Positions 48,214 to 61,419 of a DNA stretch of 64,000 nt are shown piece after piece. Under the pieces are notes generated by a model that ran no database searches, had not been told where the DNA came from, and was given only the letters and a program-made list of their open reading frames with translations. Position 1 is the stretch's first letter; each line of letters opens with the position of its first letter. The stretch covers positions 65,320,383 to 65,384,382 of the forward strand of contig JAKGHH010000002.1 of NCBI GenBank assembly GCA_022828595.1, written 5' to 3'. The DNA comes from Nelumbo lutea. Taxonomy: Eukaryota; Streptophyta; Magnoliopsida; Proteales; Nelumbonaceae. Both the position numbers and the translations under genes were made by a program.

Positions 48214-51200
48214 TGTAGGAAATTGTGGACCCCATATTAGTATTCGTGTGACACCCTAGGATGTACATAGATTTAATTAGCTTTCCTAGTAGGATTAGTT
48301 TCTTTTTATTCTATCTTACCTAGAATTAGTTTTAATTTTAATCTTTTCTTGCCATGTAAGCATTGAGTTATTTTACAATTAGCAAGCTATGTATATAAAT
48401 TAAGGGGTGGGGCGGCTGTTTCAATACACCAACCACTCTCTTCTTTCTAAAACCTCTCCACGAGTTCTCCCTCTTCATCTCTCTTCTTTTTCTTCTCCTC
48501 TTCTCTCTTCCTTTCTTTATTTTCTGTTCAAAACCTAAGAGATATTTGTAGTCTTGTACGACTACTTGGTATCAGGGCAAGATCTAGGTCTTCTCATGCG
48601 AGTTTGATCCAGCTGACCACATCAGAATTGCCTAGGGCTGGAAGAATAGAAAGGTCAGTTCTTTGGCTGATTCTTGGAGGTTATCTACAGCAGTAGTCCA
48701 AAAATTGGATCAATCCTTGATAACTAGGAAGAATCAGAGAAAGATAAGAGGATCAATATCGGTTCTTGATCAAGACTAGAGGCGACAATCAGAATTTCAG
48801 AGGAATTTTGGTTCGAGATCAGCCTTTTTTTTTCTTTTCAAGAAAGGAAGAGATGATCAGAATTTCAGAAGTTCTTTGATAAAAAAACAATGTTTCAGAA
48901 TTCCCTGGTAAGATTTCAATCTTTCTTAAGATCGACAACAAGAATAACTTGATCTAAGAGGTATGGTTAGAAAATTTTCTCCTTTTTATATTTCTTTTGG
49001 GGTTTTAAGAGAAAACCTTCGAGATTCATGACTGTTATTATTTCGGGGAGGTAATCAGATTTGTCTCCCTCGATTTAAAGTTATTCTTTACTCTCTGGAA
49101 GACCCAGTAGAGCTGTTTCAGCGGGACTGTTACAGCTGAATCAGTTTTTTTTTTTTTTTTTTGAACTGTTATCAATCTCAAGACCTAGTAGGCCGACTGC
49201 CACAGTAATTAGAAAGGTTTCTTTTACTGAATCAGAATTCTTCATCTAGTCCCACTACTAGTTATAGACCCAGTAGGCCAATTGGTACAATAATTAGGAA
49301 GTGCCCTTTAATTAACTTCTAAAATGGAGTTTAAGAGCCAAGGAGATGCTGTTTTTGGGACTGGTTCAAGTGGCATGATTGAAAACACCTTCCAAATTAC
49401 AACTGTAAAGTTTGATGGTTCATACTACGTAGAGTGGGCCCAATCAGCCATGGTGGCCATTGGGGGAAGAGGAAAGCTGAACTATTTGTTGGGAGATGTG
49501 AAGGAACCAACTAAGGAGGATCCCACTTATGCTAAGTGGATTTAGGAAAATTATTTGGTGATGACATGGCTGTGCAACTCCATGCAGCCACACATCAAAT
49601 TACTTATGGCAAAAACAACTAAAGAAGTATGGGATGTTGTGAAAGAAACCTACTCTCAGCCCCTTAATGTTGCTAGGGCTTATGAGCTGAAATGTGAGGT
49701 TAAAAATCTTAAACAAGGAGAGAAACAAGTCTCTGTTTATTTTTCAACCCTAAAATCTCCGTGGCATGAGATTAACCACCTTGAGACAATTGAATGGGAG
49801 AGTTAGAAACAGACTTATAGAAAGCAAGTTGAAACTAACAGAGTATTTGAGTTCCTGGCTGGCCTAAATTCTGAGTATGATATTGTAAGACAACAACTAT
49901 TGACAAGAGAAAGTGTGACTCTGCTTCAAGCCTATTCTTTAGTGCACAATGAAGAAACTAGGAGAAAGGTTAGGTTATAGTAGAAACCTTTCGAATCTGC
50001 CCTGGAAGTAGTTAAACCCAAGCTCAGGGGAGAAAAGGAAAGGGATATGAAGAAAGAGGCTAAAAAGGACCTAGTTTGTGAACATTGTAAGAAACCTAGA
50101 CACACTAAAGACACTTGTTGGAAGCTGCATCCACATCTAGTTCGAACAAAACTTAGAAACCAAAAGGGAATGCTAATATGTCTGTCAACACTGATAGTGC
50201 AGCCTCAACGGCCTCAAGAGGCATTCCTCTAGACACACTAGCCGCTGTCCGAACTGCTCTGACACAATTGGAAAGTGAAGTCAGTAACTCAGTATCATCT
50301 CCTCAGCCATTATCAGCTCCTTCAACCTCATCCTTTTCTCAATTAGGTAATCGGGCCTCAACTTATCATGCTTCAGCTCCAAGTAATACAAAACATTATT
50401 GGATAATAGATTCAGGAGCATTTGACCATATGACTGGCTTGTCATTCTCTACTTATCATTTATCTTTTGGTAAAGACAAAGTATCCATTGTTGATGGATC
50501 CCTTGTTTCTATTTCTGGCAAAGGAGACATCAAGTTGTTTGATGCAATTTCCCTATCCTCCGTCTTGCATGTTCCTAAGCTTAATACTAACTTGCTCTCA
50601 GTTAGTAGCATTACAAAAAAACAGAATTGTTCAGTAACCTTTTTTCCTAATTGGTTTTTTCAGGATCTGGAAGCAAGGAAGGTGATTGGGACTGGCCGTG
50701 AGACAAATGGAATCTACTTGGAGGAAGTGTTCATTAGGAAGATAGTGAAACTAAGAAATCCTTTGTTTCTCAGTCTGTTGATCAGGTGATGCTTTGGCAT
50801 AATAGGTTGAGCCATTTATCTTTTTAGGCTTTGAAAAGTTTGTTTCCTAGTATATTTGAATATGTCCAGATGACAAGTTTGAAATGTGAAAGTTGTGAGC
50901 TTGTAAAGCATTGCAGGACTACCTATTCATTAAGTAATAACAGAAGCAATATTCCTTTTGAAATTGTGCATACTGATGTTTAGGGACCCTATCATACCAC
51001 TGCCATGGGGGGGGGGTACAAATATTTCCTATTATTTGTTGATGATTATACTTGGTTTTCTTAGGTTTACCTTATGTGTTCTCGAGATGAGGTTCCAGCA
51101 TTAACCCGGTTATTTCATCAAATGATTTTAACCCAATTTGGGGACAAAATTAAAATTTTTAGATCCGATAATGCAAAAGAATATTTTTCAAACCCATTAG

Positions 51201-53926
51201 TCTCCTACATGCTTGATCATGGGAATAACCATCAGAGTACCTGCCCACATGCACCACAACAGAATGGGGTTGCTGAAAGAAAGAATAGACACATTGGAGG
51301 TAGCCAGAGGCATTATATTTACCTCAAACGTGCTTATACATTTATGGGGGGATGCCATTCTTACAACAATTTATCTTATCAATCGGATTCTCTCACGGGT
51401 TATTGACATGAAAACTTCATTCACCCTTTTATACCCTGATAAAGAATTGTTCACCATTCCCCTCAAAACTTTTGGGTGCACTTGCTTCATTCAAATCCTT
51501 GGCCCTCATCGTTCCAAATTTGATCCTAAGGCCTCCAAATGCATTTTCCTTGAATATGCCCAAACTCAAAAGGGATATTGTTGTTATGAACCCACTTTTG
51601 GAAAAAAGATTTGTCTTAATGGATCACATTCTTTGAAGATAAACCCTATTAACCAAGGGTTTCTCCTCAGGGGGAGAATAGTGAAGCTAGGAGTAGCTCA
51701 TCAGATGTTCCTTTACCTATCCCAATAAGTGAAGAAGGATGTCAAAGGTGCAAGGATGTGAGAGTCTATCACAGACATTGGAGACAGGTTGATTTCGAAC
51801 ACCAACAATGCAGGCCAGTCCCAGTCCCCTCTACAAGTCTAGATCCAGGTACCACAGTAGCCCTAGTTCCTCCTACAGATTCGGATCCAGGTACCACAGA
51901 TGAGAGACATCCAACCATGGAGCCTTCACCTTCATTTGGTGACCTTGATCTCCCCATAGTAATTCGAAAAGGCAAACATCATTACACCATAGCTCACTGC
52001 ATTTCTCAGTTCTTATCCTATGATCATTTGTCTCTCTCCTACAAGTCTTTTTTCGCATCCATTGTTGATATTCCCATTCCTAGAACAATACAGGAAGCAT
52101 TGGAGATACCAAAATGGAAAGATGCAATAAAAGTAGAAATGGATGCCCTCATCAGAAACAACACCTGGGAGATAGTTGATCAGCCTAAAGGAAAGAAACT
52201 GGTTTAATAGATGGGTATTCACTGTGAAACATAATGCTGATGATTCTATTGAAAGGTATAAGGCCCGATTAGTAGCAAAAGGATTCACTCAGACATATGG
52301 TATTGACTACTTAGAGACTTTTGCACCAGTGGCAAAGATGACCACTATTAGAGTCCTATTATCTCTTGCAGCCAATAACTCTTGGCCATTGTATCAGATG
52401 GATGTTAAAAACACCTTTCTGAATGAAGACTTGCAGGAAGAAGTTTACATGCAGTTGCCTCTATGATTTTATGGCACGGAGACAGGAAATGTTTGTCGGT
52501 TGAACAAAGCTTTATATGGACTAAAACAGTCCCCCAGAGCTTGGTTTGACAGATTCAGTTGAGCCCTTGATAGGTTCGGATATGTGCAGGCCCAGTCAGA
52601 CCACACCTTGTTTATTAAGAGAATGAATTCTTCCGTAACCTTGCTTGCTATGTATGTGGACAATATTGTAGTAATGGGGAGTGATACTAGTGAAATTGAG
52701 TCTCTTAAGCAACTCCTTCATCAAGAGTTTGAGGTGAAAGATTTGGGGAAACTACGATACTTTTTGGGCATTGAGGTAGCTAGATCCAAGCATGGGATTT
52801 TTGTCTCTCAACGAAAATATGTCCTTGATCTGCTAGAAGAAATAGGAAAGTTGGGAGTTAAGCCTGCAGACACACCTATTGAACAGAATCACAGGATTAG
52901 TGCAGAAGGTGGGGAGCCTATTGAAGATAAAGCTATGTACTTCTTTATCTTTGCCTCACACGACCTGACATCAGTTATGCAGTCAGTGTAGTTAGTTAGT
53001 ATATGCACTCCTTGCGGTTGAAAGGGTATTAGCATATTTGAAGAGGTCTCCAGGTAGAGGCATTTTGTTCAAGAAAAATGACCACATGAAGATTGAAGTT
53101 TACACAGATGCTGTTTGGGCTGGGTGTGTTGATGATCGAAGATCTACCTCTGGATATTGTGCCTTTGTAGGAGGTAATCTGGTCCCTTGGAAGAGTAAGA
53201 AACAAAGTGTTGTTTCTCGTTCCAGTGCTGAAGCTGAATATAGATCCATGGCAAATGGTGTGGTTGAGATTCTATGGTTGAGATCATTACTTGAGGAATT
53301 GGGTATTGTTTATAAGAAACCCCTAATATTGTACTGTGATAATCAGACAACCATCAATATAGCCCATAATCCAGTACAACACGACGGAACTAAGCATATT
53401 GAAGTGGACTGTCATTTTATCAGAGAAAGGGTTACATCTCAAGAAGTATGCCTTCCCTACATTGCCTCCGACATGCAGCTTGCAGACCTTCTCACCAAGG
53501 CTGTCTCAAGAAAGAAGTTATAAGAAGACCTATGCAAGTTGGAAATGACAAATATATACTCCCAACTTGAGGGGGAGTGTAGGAAACTATGGACCCCACA
53601 TTAGTATTCGTGTGACACCCTGGGATGTACTTAGATTTAATAAGCTTTCTTAGTAGGATTAGTTTCTTTTTATTCTATCTTATCTAGGATTAGTTTTAAT
53701 TTTAATCTTATCTTGCCATGTAAGCATTGAGTTATTTTACAATTAGGAAACTATGTATATAAATTAAGGGGTGGGGCGGCTGTTTCAACACACCAACCAC
53801 TCCCTTCTTTCTAAAACCTCTCCATGAGTTCTCCCTCTTCATCTCTCATTTTTCTTCTCCTCCTCTCTTCCTTTCTTTATTTTCTGTTCAAAACCTAAGA
53901 GATATTTGTAGTCTTGTACGACTACT
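48214..53926 (+). mobile_element. Copia element A, full-length, TSD AACGT
   Basis: LTRs at 48214-48566 and 53578-53926, PBS TGGTATCAGGGC at 48567 and PPT CTTGAGGGGGAG at 53566-53577. AACGT flanks it at 48209-48213 and 53927-53931. LTR ends are TGTAGGAAA...CGACTACT (TG...CT). It is the only full-length copia here on the plus strand and splits the protease region of C. Confidence 0.94.
49324..53604 (+). pseudogene. Copia A gag-pol polyprotein with many stops
   Basis: Starts MEFKSQGDAVFGTG at 49324. Gag runs to about 50000 (TTVKFDGSYYVEWAQSAM; stops near 49543 and 49804). The knuckle CEHCKKPRHTKDTCWKLH is at about 50077-50130. The protease is WIIDSGAFDHMTG near 50399-50437 and the pre-integrase MLWHNRLSHL near 50790. 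The integrase core starts near 50960 (HTDV, GDKIKIFRSDNAKEYF, QQNGVAERKNRH); a run of ten G at 51007-51016 lies in this core. The RT spans 52170-52990 ([38 protein letters not shown]), with the catalytic motif changed to YVDN. RNase H is 53038-53523 (SSAEAEYRSMANG, YCDNQTTINIAHNP). The last codons run into the 3' LTR. Gag is close to that of element E. Confidence 0.9.
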
Positions 53927-55274
53927 AACGTTACCAATACCACACATGGAAGAAGTGAAGCCATTACCAAGGGTAATAGTGTGGGTTGTAGAGGATGAAG
54001 AAAGAGAAGAAAACACACCTAGAGTCCCAGCCATATGATTGGAAGCTCTAGAGTCAATGATCCAATGGGAGGGTTTGGATGCCAGACAAGCCATACTTGA
54101 GTGGGCAAGTATAGCTGTATTCTGCTGAGAAGTAGCCTGGAGTAACCTCTCATACTTATCACGTGGAACACTCATCATGTCTTGCCCGGAGGCATCTATA
54201 GATGTTGGAGGTGTCTGATTGGCTTGCTGAATTTCTTGTCTCATATCACCACCACTAGCCACTGCATGATTTGCCCAGGTTGAAGGTGGGCCATGTAGAT
54301 CATAACAAAATTGATAGTATGTCCTTCCATACCACATTGTGTACACCTTCTCGGACCATTGCTACATCCTCTACCACAGGCTCCCCCTGAATTTCGACCT
54401 CCAATATGCCCACCACCACGACTATACATGTGTCCACCACCACCATGACTGTACATGGGTCCACCATCACCACCATGACCTGGCTGAACCTCCCAAGTTC
54501 CTCCTCTACCACCATGACCTCTCCCTCTTGTCACTGCAAAAGTAGACCTATCTGATATGGTGAAGTTCTTTGTAGGTCCAACTGAAATCCTCTGGAGACG
54601 AGCAAACACCTCTTCAAGAGAGGGAAGGGCAGACCCACCCAGTATCTGTGCTCTCATCGGTTCATATTCAAACTTCAATACCACTAAAATTTTGGTTACA
54701 TCAAGTTGTTCTCTCTGTTGTTGCTGAATTTTAACATCAGATGTAAGGAGGTGATACACATTCAACTCATTCCTAAGATTCCTTAGGCTAGCTAATACCC
54801 CTCGAGACTTTGACTACCCTGTTGTAAATTAAATACTCTTGGTAGAACTGGTATACTCTAGTAGTATTGTCCTATCCTGAGTAAAGCTTCTTTGCATGAT
54901 CCCAAATCTCCTTGGTTGTGTGTAAGAACATGAAATTCACACTAATCTTAGACTCCATGCTATTCCATAACCATGTCATAATCTGTGCATCTTCTTGTTC
55001 CCAATCATTGTACTTTTGAGAAGCAATTAAGGTTGGCATAATGGTTAATTAATTATTATTGATAAAAAAAATCATTGTACTCCTGAGAATAAACTGAGGG
55101 TTTATCTTCTCTCACGTGCTTCACCTTCTTCCTAGCTTTGAGAAAAACTTCAACAGATTTAGCCCAAGGTACGTAATTCTCTCCATTCAATTTAATAGAG
55201 GTCATCTGCACATTCAAGTAATCAGGGGGAGTCATAATAGACTTGTGTTCACCACCGTCTCCCATAGTTGCCAT

Positions 55275-55807
55275 AATTTTTTTCCTTTCTTTTTTCTCTC
55301 ATACTAATATGCCACTCTACCTTACTAATGATCACCGCACTACACTCCTACGACTGACTATTGCTAAAACCTACTGAAACATTTACTGTCATAGGTTTCA
55401 GCAAAGGTAATCACCACTGTTCTTCACTTTCGACACCACAAAAATCACCCACATACACTTCACACACATGATACTAGGTCTGCAACACATTAGAAATTGC
55501 TTCCCATTATAATCTCATGCAACCCACCCATCTGAACCACACAAGTCAGACTCAAACCTGTCAGACCACTAAGCTACTGTAAACAGTCCTCTTCGATCCA
55601 TCGATTAGAGGGTTTTCTACCAACCACCTGAAACCACCACAACACAACCAACTGGAGGCATTAAAACCTCCAGAAGCAAAAATAAGCACTCCTTTTCAGC
55701 CTTTTTGTCAAACTCCAAGTGACCGAAGAGAAATCTGCAAAAAAGCTAGATTGGGAGGTGCAGAAAACTGGGCAGATATGAACTGATTTATAATGGCTCT
55801 GATACCA
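55275..55807 (-). other. 5' leader and primer-binding site of copia C
   Basis: Untranslated leader between gag and the 5' LTR. The minus-strand PBS TGGTATCAGAGCC (complementary to the 3' end of initiator tRNA-Met) is at 55795-55807. Confidence 0.8.
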
Positions 55808-56415
55808 TGGTAAATTTCAGATCTGTATATGCTTCAGTTTCATAATAAAAGAAGAAAATTGAGCAAGAGGAGAAGAGAAGAATAGGTAGAAGGAAAGACT
55901 GGTTCAAATTAGAGAATTCACCTCTCTCTAGTCAGCCAGATTTATTTATAGTTTTCTAAACAAGAAACACAATGACTATTGTGCCCCCACTTAAGTGTGG
56001 GACACATCACTTAACTTAGAATAACTTGAAAGAAGAAGAAGAAGAACTGTTTACTGTATTACAGGTTTGAAGAGAAGAAAAGAGAGAAAGAGAGAGAGAA
56101 AAATAGTGAAGAAAGGAGAAAAGAAAGAATGGGTTCAATGGTGAATGATCTAATGCCCCATACACTCCTTTATTTATAGCTTTTAGGATCCTTACAAGAC
56201 TAGGAAATAAACAAAAAATAGAAACAATAAGGCCAGCCAGCCCAACTTAATAGAAATTAGAAACTTCTAATAATAGAAATTAGAAACTACTAAAAAGAAA
56301 TTAGAAACTACTAATAAAAGAAATTAGAAACAACTAGGTGTGGGTATGAAACCACACACACTAGAGCCTGAGTGTGGGTATGGAACCCCACACTCGTGGC
56401 TAACCAACTATTTCT

Positions 56416-59400
56416 TCACTCCCCCTCAAGTTGGGAGTAGATATTTGTCATGCCCAACTTGCGTAGATCTGTTTCCAATTTGCCTTTTGCGACTGCTTTG
56501 GTGAAGAGATTAGCTAACTGCATGTCTAAGGCAATGTAAGGAAGGCATACTTCTTGAGATGCGACTCGCTCTCGGATAAAACGTCTGTCAACCTCGATAT
56601 GCTTAGTCCTGTCATGCTGTGTTGGGTTGTAGGCAATATTAATTGCAACTTGATTATCACAATACAACATCACAGGCTTCTCATAATCAACTTCCAACTC
56701 ATTAAGCAAGGATCTCAGCTATAACGCTTTTGCAACACCATTAGCCATGGATCCTGTCATGCTATGTTGGGTTGTAGGCAATATTTAATTGCAGCTTGAT
56801 TGTCACAATACAACATCAAAGGCTTCTCATAATCAACCTCCAACTTATTAAGCAAGTATCTCAGCTATAACACTTCTGCAATACCATTAGCCATGGATCT
56901 GTATTCTGCTTTTGCATTGGAGCGTGCAACAATATTTTGTTTCTTGCTTCTCCAGGAAACAAGATTTTCCCCCATAAATTCACAATATCCAAAGGTGGAC
57001 CTCCTATCATCAACACATCCAGCCCAATCCGCATCTATATGCACTTCTATTTTCATATGACCATTATTCTTGAAGAGTATACCTCTCCCTGGACATCTCT
57101 TTAACTAGGCAAGTATCCTTTCTACTGCAAGGAGATGGGTGGTCCTAGGAGAATGCATGTATTGATTGACAACATTGACGGCATAAGAAATATCTGGTCG
57201 GGTTAGACAGAGATAAAGAAATTTCCCAACCAGCCTTCGATATATAGCCCTGTCCTCAATGAGTTCTCCACTTTCCGCACTTATCTTATGGTTAGTCTCA
57301 ATGGGAGTATTAGCAGGTTTCACTCCTAACTTTCCAGTTTCTTCCAATAAGTCTAGAACATACTTCCTTTGGGAGATGAAAATTCCATGAGCCCATGCTT
57401 AGATCGAGCTATCTCAATTCCTAGGAAATTATGTAACTTTCCTAGGTCTTTCACTTCAAATTTCTTGTGAAGGTGCTATTTAAGGGTTTCAATTTCACTA
57501 GTGTCACTTCCTATTATCACAATGTCATCTACATAGATTGCAAGTAGAGTTAATGAATGACCTGTCTTCCTAAAGAAGAGGGTGTAATCTGACTGAGCTT
57601 GTATGTATCCGAATTTGTCCAAAGCCAGTCTAAACCTATCAAACCAAGCTCTCGGGGATTTTTTCAGCCCGTATAAGGCCTTCTTCAAAAGGAAAATTTT
57701 CTTTCCTACTTCTGTACTATAAAACCTAGGGGGTAGCTCCATGTATACTTCCTCTTGCAAGTCTCCGTTGAGGAAGGCATTCTTACATCCAGCTGAAATA
57801 GTGGCCATGAGAAGTTTGCAGCAATGGATAGAAAAACTCTGATAGTGTTCATTTTTGGAACATGTGCAAAGTTTTCTGTATAGTCTATGCCATAAGTTTA
57901 TGTGAATCCCTTTGCAACCAATCTGGCCTTATACCTCTCTACAGTACCATTAGAGTTATATATCACAGTAAACACCCATCTGCATTCAACAGGTTTCTTC
58001 CCTTCAGGCTAGTTAACTAGTTCCCATATGTTGTTCTTGACTGGAGCATCCATCTCTACTTGCATTGCTTCCTTCCATTCAGGTATCAAAAGAGCTTCTT
58101 GCACTTTTCTGGGTATAGGAATAGAAGAAATAGATGCCAAGTAAGATCTGTAGGATTCTGAGAGACAATTATAGGAAAGGAACTTGGAGATGCAATGGGC
58201 AGTGAATGAGGTGCAACGACGCTTCCCTTTACGAATAGCAATTGGAAGATCAAGGTCATCTATTGGTGAAGGTTGAACTTTTGTAATAGTGGGATCAACA
58301 GTGGGAGCAGTAGTAGTGTCTGGATTTGGAGTTGTAGAAGATGTTGGAACTAGCCTGGATTGCTATTGAGTACGAGAAACAACCTGCCTCCACCACTTTC
58401 TATGATACACCCTCAACTCCCTGCATTTTTGACAACCTTCTTCGCAACTCCTCCCCACAGTAACCGGGACAGGTAAAGGAACTCTTGGAGCTGGAACTGA
58501 AATCCCTTCCTCACTATTCTCCCCCTGAGGAGAAGCCTTATGATAGTAGAGCATATCCTCAAAGAAGGTGACATCCATGGACACAAAGTGCTTCCCTGAA
58601 ACTGGCTCATAACAACAATATTCTTTTTGATTTTGTGCATATCCAAGGAAAATAAACTTAGTGGCTTTGGGATCTTGGAGCAATGAGGTCCAAGGATTTG
58701 AACAAAACAAGTACACCCAAAAGTTTTGAGGGGTATAGTGAATAGGTCCTTATCCGGATATAGAAGACTGAATGGGGTTTGCATGTTTAGGACCGGTGAA
58801 GGAATCCTGTTAATGAGGTATATGGCTGTATGGATTGCATCTCCCCAAAAGCATATGGGAACATTGGAGTTGAGCATGATGCTTTTGGCTACCTCTAAAA
58901 TATGTCTGTTTTTTCTCTCAGCAACCCCATTTTGTTGAGGTGTGTGAGGACAGGTGTTCTGATGAATGATCCCATGATCAAGGAGATAGGATGCCAAAGG
59001 TTTTGCAAAGTATTCCTTGGCATTATCATATCTAAGAATCTTGATCTTGGTTTCAAATTGAGTTAGGATCATTTGATGGAAAGCTTGGGTCAGAGAGGGG
59101 ACTTCATCTCAAGAGTGCATAAGATAGACCCATGAAAAACGAGTATAGTCATCAACAAATAATAAGAAATATCTGTACCCCCCATGGTGGGAGTATGGTA
59201 GGGCCCCCAAACATCAGTATGCACAATCTCAAAAGGAAGGTTGCTTCTTTTATTACTTAAAGGATAAGATGATCTATTATGTTTTGTAAGTTCACAACTT
59301 TCACATTTTAACCTAGACACTTCTACTGACTCAAACAAGTTTGGAAAAAGACTCTTTAAAGACCGAAAAGATGAATGACTTAAGCAGTTGTGCCAAAGCA

Positions 59401-60792
59401 TAATCTTACTACAAGACTGAGAAACAAACAATTTCCCTGCTTCACTCTGCTCTCCCTGTGAATGTTCTAGTAGGTAGACTGCATTCATCTCAGGCCAATC
59501 CCAATCACCTTCTTCATTTCCAGATCCTGAAAAATACATTGATCAGGGAAAAAAGTTACTGAACTGTTTTGATTTTTAGTAATACTACTAATTGAAAGTA
59601 AGTTTGCACTAAACTTGGGGAAATGCAAAGTTGAGGATAGAGTGATGGTATTTGATAATCTGATGTCTCCCTTGCCAGAAATTGGTACACGAGAGCCATC
59701 AACAATAGAATCTTTGTCTCTCTCAGAGGATAAAAATAGGTGCTAAATAGAGTAGATATGCTGGTCATATGATCTGAAGCACCTGAATCTATTACCTAGG
59801 AAGGTCTAGTATTACTTGGGACAGAAGCATGACAAGCAGTAGCTCTTGTACCTGTATGAGCAAGGGCTGAAGTAGGCTGAGCTGAATTACTAAATTCATT
59901 TTTTAGTTGAGTCAGAGCAGCTTTGACAACCATATTAGCATTCCCTTTCTTATTTCTAAGCTTTGCTGGAACTAGATGAGGGTGCAACTTCCAACAGGTG
60001 TCCTTGGTATGTTTAGGTTTCTTGTAGTATTCACACTAAGTCCTTATTAGCTTCATTCTTCTCCTTATCCCCCTCAGATTTAGGTCTAACTGCTACCAAG
60101 GCTGATTCGGAGGGCTGTTGCTGCAACATAACCTTTCTCCTAGTTTCTTCACTATGCACTAGGGAATAGGCTTGTGATAAAGTCACACTATCTCTTGTCA
60201 AGAACTGTTGTCTCACAATGTCATATTCAGAGTTCAGACCAACTAGGAACTCAAAAATTCTGTTAGTTTCAACCTGCTTTTTATATGTTTGTGCATCTTC
60301 TTGACTCTCCCACTCAATTGTTTCAAGATGGTTAATTTCATGCCACAGGGATTTTAAGGTTGAAAAGTAAACAGAGACCTACTTCTCTCCTTGCCTCAGA
60401 TTTTTAACCTCACATTTTAGCTCATAAGCCCTAGCAACATTAAGAGGCTGAGAGTAAGTTTCCTTCATAACATCCCATATTTCCTTAGCTGTTTTGGTCC
60501 ACAAATAGTTTCGGCTTATGTGTGGCTGCATAGAGTTGTACAACCATGTCATTACCAAAAGAATTTTCTTGGACCCACCTAGCATAAGTAGGGTCCTCCT
60601 TGGAGGGTTCCTTCACATCCCCTAGCAAGAAGTTCAATTTTCCTCTACCCCCAATAGCCATCATACTGATTGGTTCCATTCCAAGTAGTTTGATCCATCA
60701 AACTTAACAGTTGTAATTTGAAAGGTGTTTTCAGTCATGTTACCTGAACGACCAGTTCCAAAAGCACCTTCCCCTTGGTTCTTGTACTCCAT
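56416..60792 (-). pseudogene. Copia E gag-pol polyprotein, broken
   Basis: Starts MEYKNQGEGAFGTGRSG at 60792. Gag includes TTVKFDGSNYLEWNQS, GKLNFLLGDVKEP and YNSMQPHISRNYLW (60780-60380), then 60216-60031. The knuckle follows near 59940-60040 (KKPKHTKDTCWKLHPHL; its first cysteine area is interrupted by a stop). The protease is near 59750-59810 (a stop replaces Trp before the IDSGASDHMT block). Pre-integrase is 59539-59290 (MLWHNCLSHSSFRSL, CESCELTKHNRSS). The integrase is 59230-58600 (HTDVWGPYHTPTMGG, QQNGVAERKNRHILEVAK). RT is 58010-57370 ([33 protein letters not shown]). RNase H is 57056-56416 and carries a 145-bp tandem duplication. Many stops and shifts are present. Confidence 0.87.
56609..56898 (-). 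repeat. 145-bp tandem duplication within RNase H of copia E
   Basis: The block with GTCATGCTGTGTTGGGTTG at 56611 recurs at 56756, and both copies end in CCATTAGCCATGGATC. The copies differ at several bases, so the duplication is not recent. It repeats the catalytic YCDNQ segment. Confidence 0.85.
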
Positions 60793-61374
60793 TCTAAGTT
60801 AAGAAGAGGCTTTAAATCACTGCGACAAGAAAAAAATGTATTTCAAGGCTGATAACAGCCGACCTAGGACAATGATTTTGCAGTTAGATAACAGTCGACT
60901 ACTGTCCTGGGATTGATATCAGTCCTGAGATTTTCTACCCGTACCTCTCTGAATGAATAACAAAGTCCTTTTGAGTATCAATCTCAAGAAAAAGGTACTT
61001 TATGAAGTAAAAAAGCCCAGAAAACTGATTGCTACCTTTAGTCTTCAAACTTGATCAATCAATTATTGTCAGCACTTTGAATCTTGATCAAAGAACCAAG
61101 AAAAAAAAACTGATCGACACCAATCTTGATCACTCAATTCTTGTTTGATTCTTCCTGATTACAAGAAGCTCTCTCCAATCTTAGGACAACTGCTAAAACC
61201 TTCTTGCAATCTCCAAGAATCAGCCGAAATAAGGATCTTTTTGAACTTTCAGCTCTAAACAATTCTCATGTGGTTGGCTGAATTAAATCCACATGAGAAA
61301 CCCTAGATCTAAGGCTCTGATACCAACTTGAAAGAAGAAGAAGAACTGTTTACTGTATTACAGGTTTGAAGAGA

Positions 61375-61377
<3 letters not shown>

Positions 61378-61417
<40 letters not shown>
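61378..61417. repeat. (GA)n microsatellite in the 5' LTR of copia E
   Basis: About 18 uninterrupted GA units. The 3' LTR has a shorter and interrupted GA run at the same place (56085-56100), so the run length changed after insertion. Confidence 0.9.

Positions 61418-61419
<2 letters not shown>

Larger units (their letters stand above)
42452..55274 (-). pseudogene. Copia C gag-pol polyprotein remnant
   Basis: Ty1/copia order on the minus strand. Gag starts MATMGDGGEHK at 55274 with LNGENYVPWAKSVEVFLK. A glycine- and histidine-rich stretch and a CCHC-type knuckle (CTQCGMEGHTINFC) follow at 54300-54500. The protease motif reads WIIDSRASNHM (about 54030-54065), so the catalytic D-(S/T)-G has become DSR. 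The gene is split there by element A and resumes at 48213. Pre-integrase and integrase parts lie at 48060-47440 (RLGHP, CKSCQYGKHHRVPF, HSDIWGP), with QNGVVEQKNHHLLEV near 47500. G interrupts at 46505-47435 and F2 at 44278-46223. The RT region is 44188-43020 (VGCKWVYTIKY, MVYVDDIVITSSD) and RNase H is 42860-42452 (YCDNQAAVHIS). Multiple stops show it is dead. Its gag differs from that of A, B, D and E. Confidence 0.85.
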
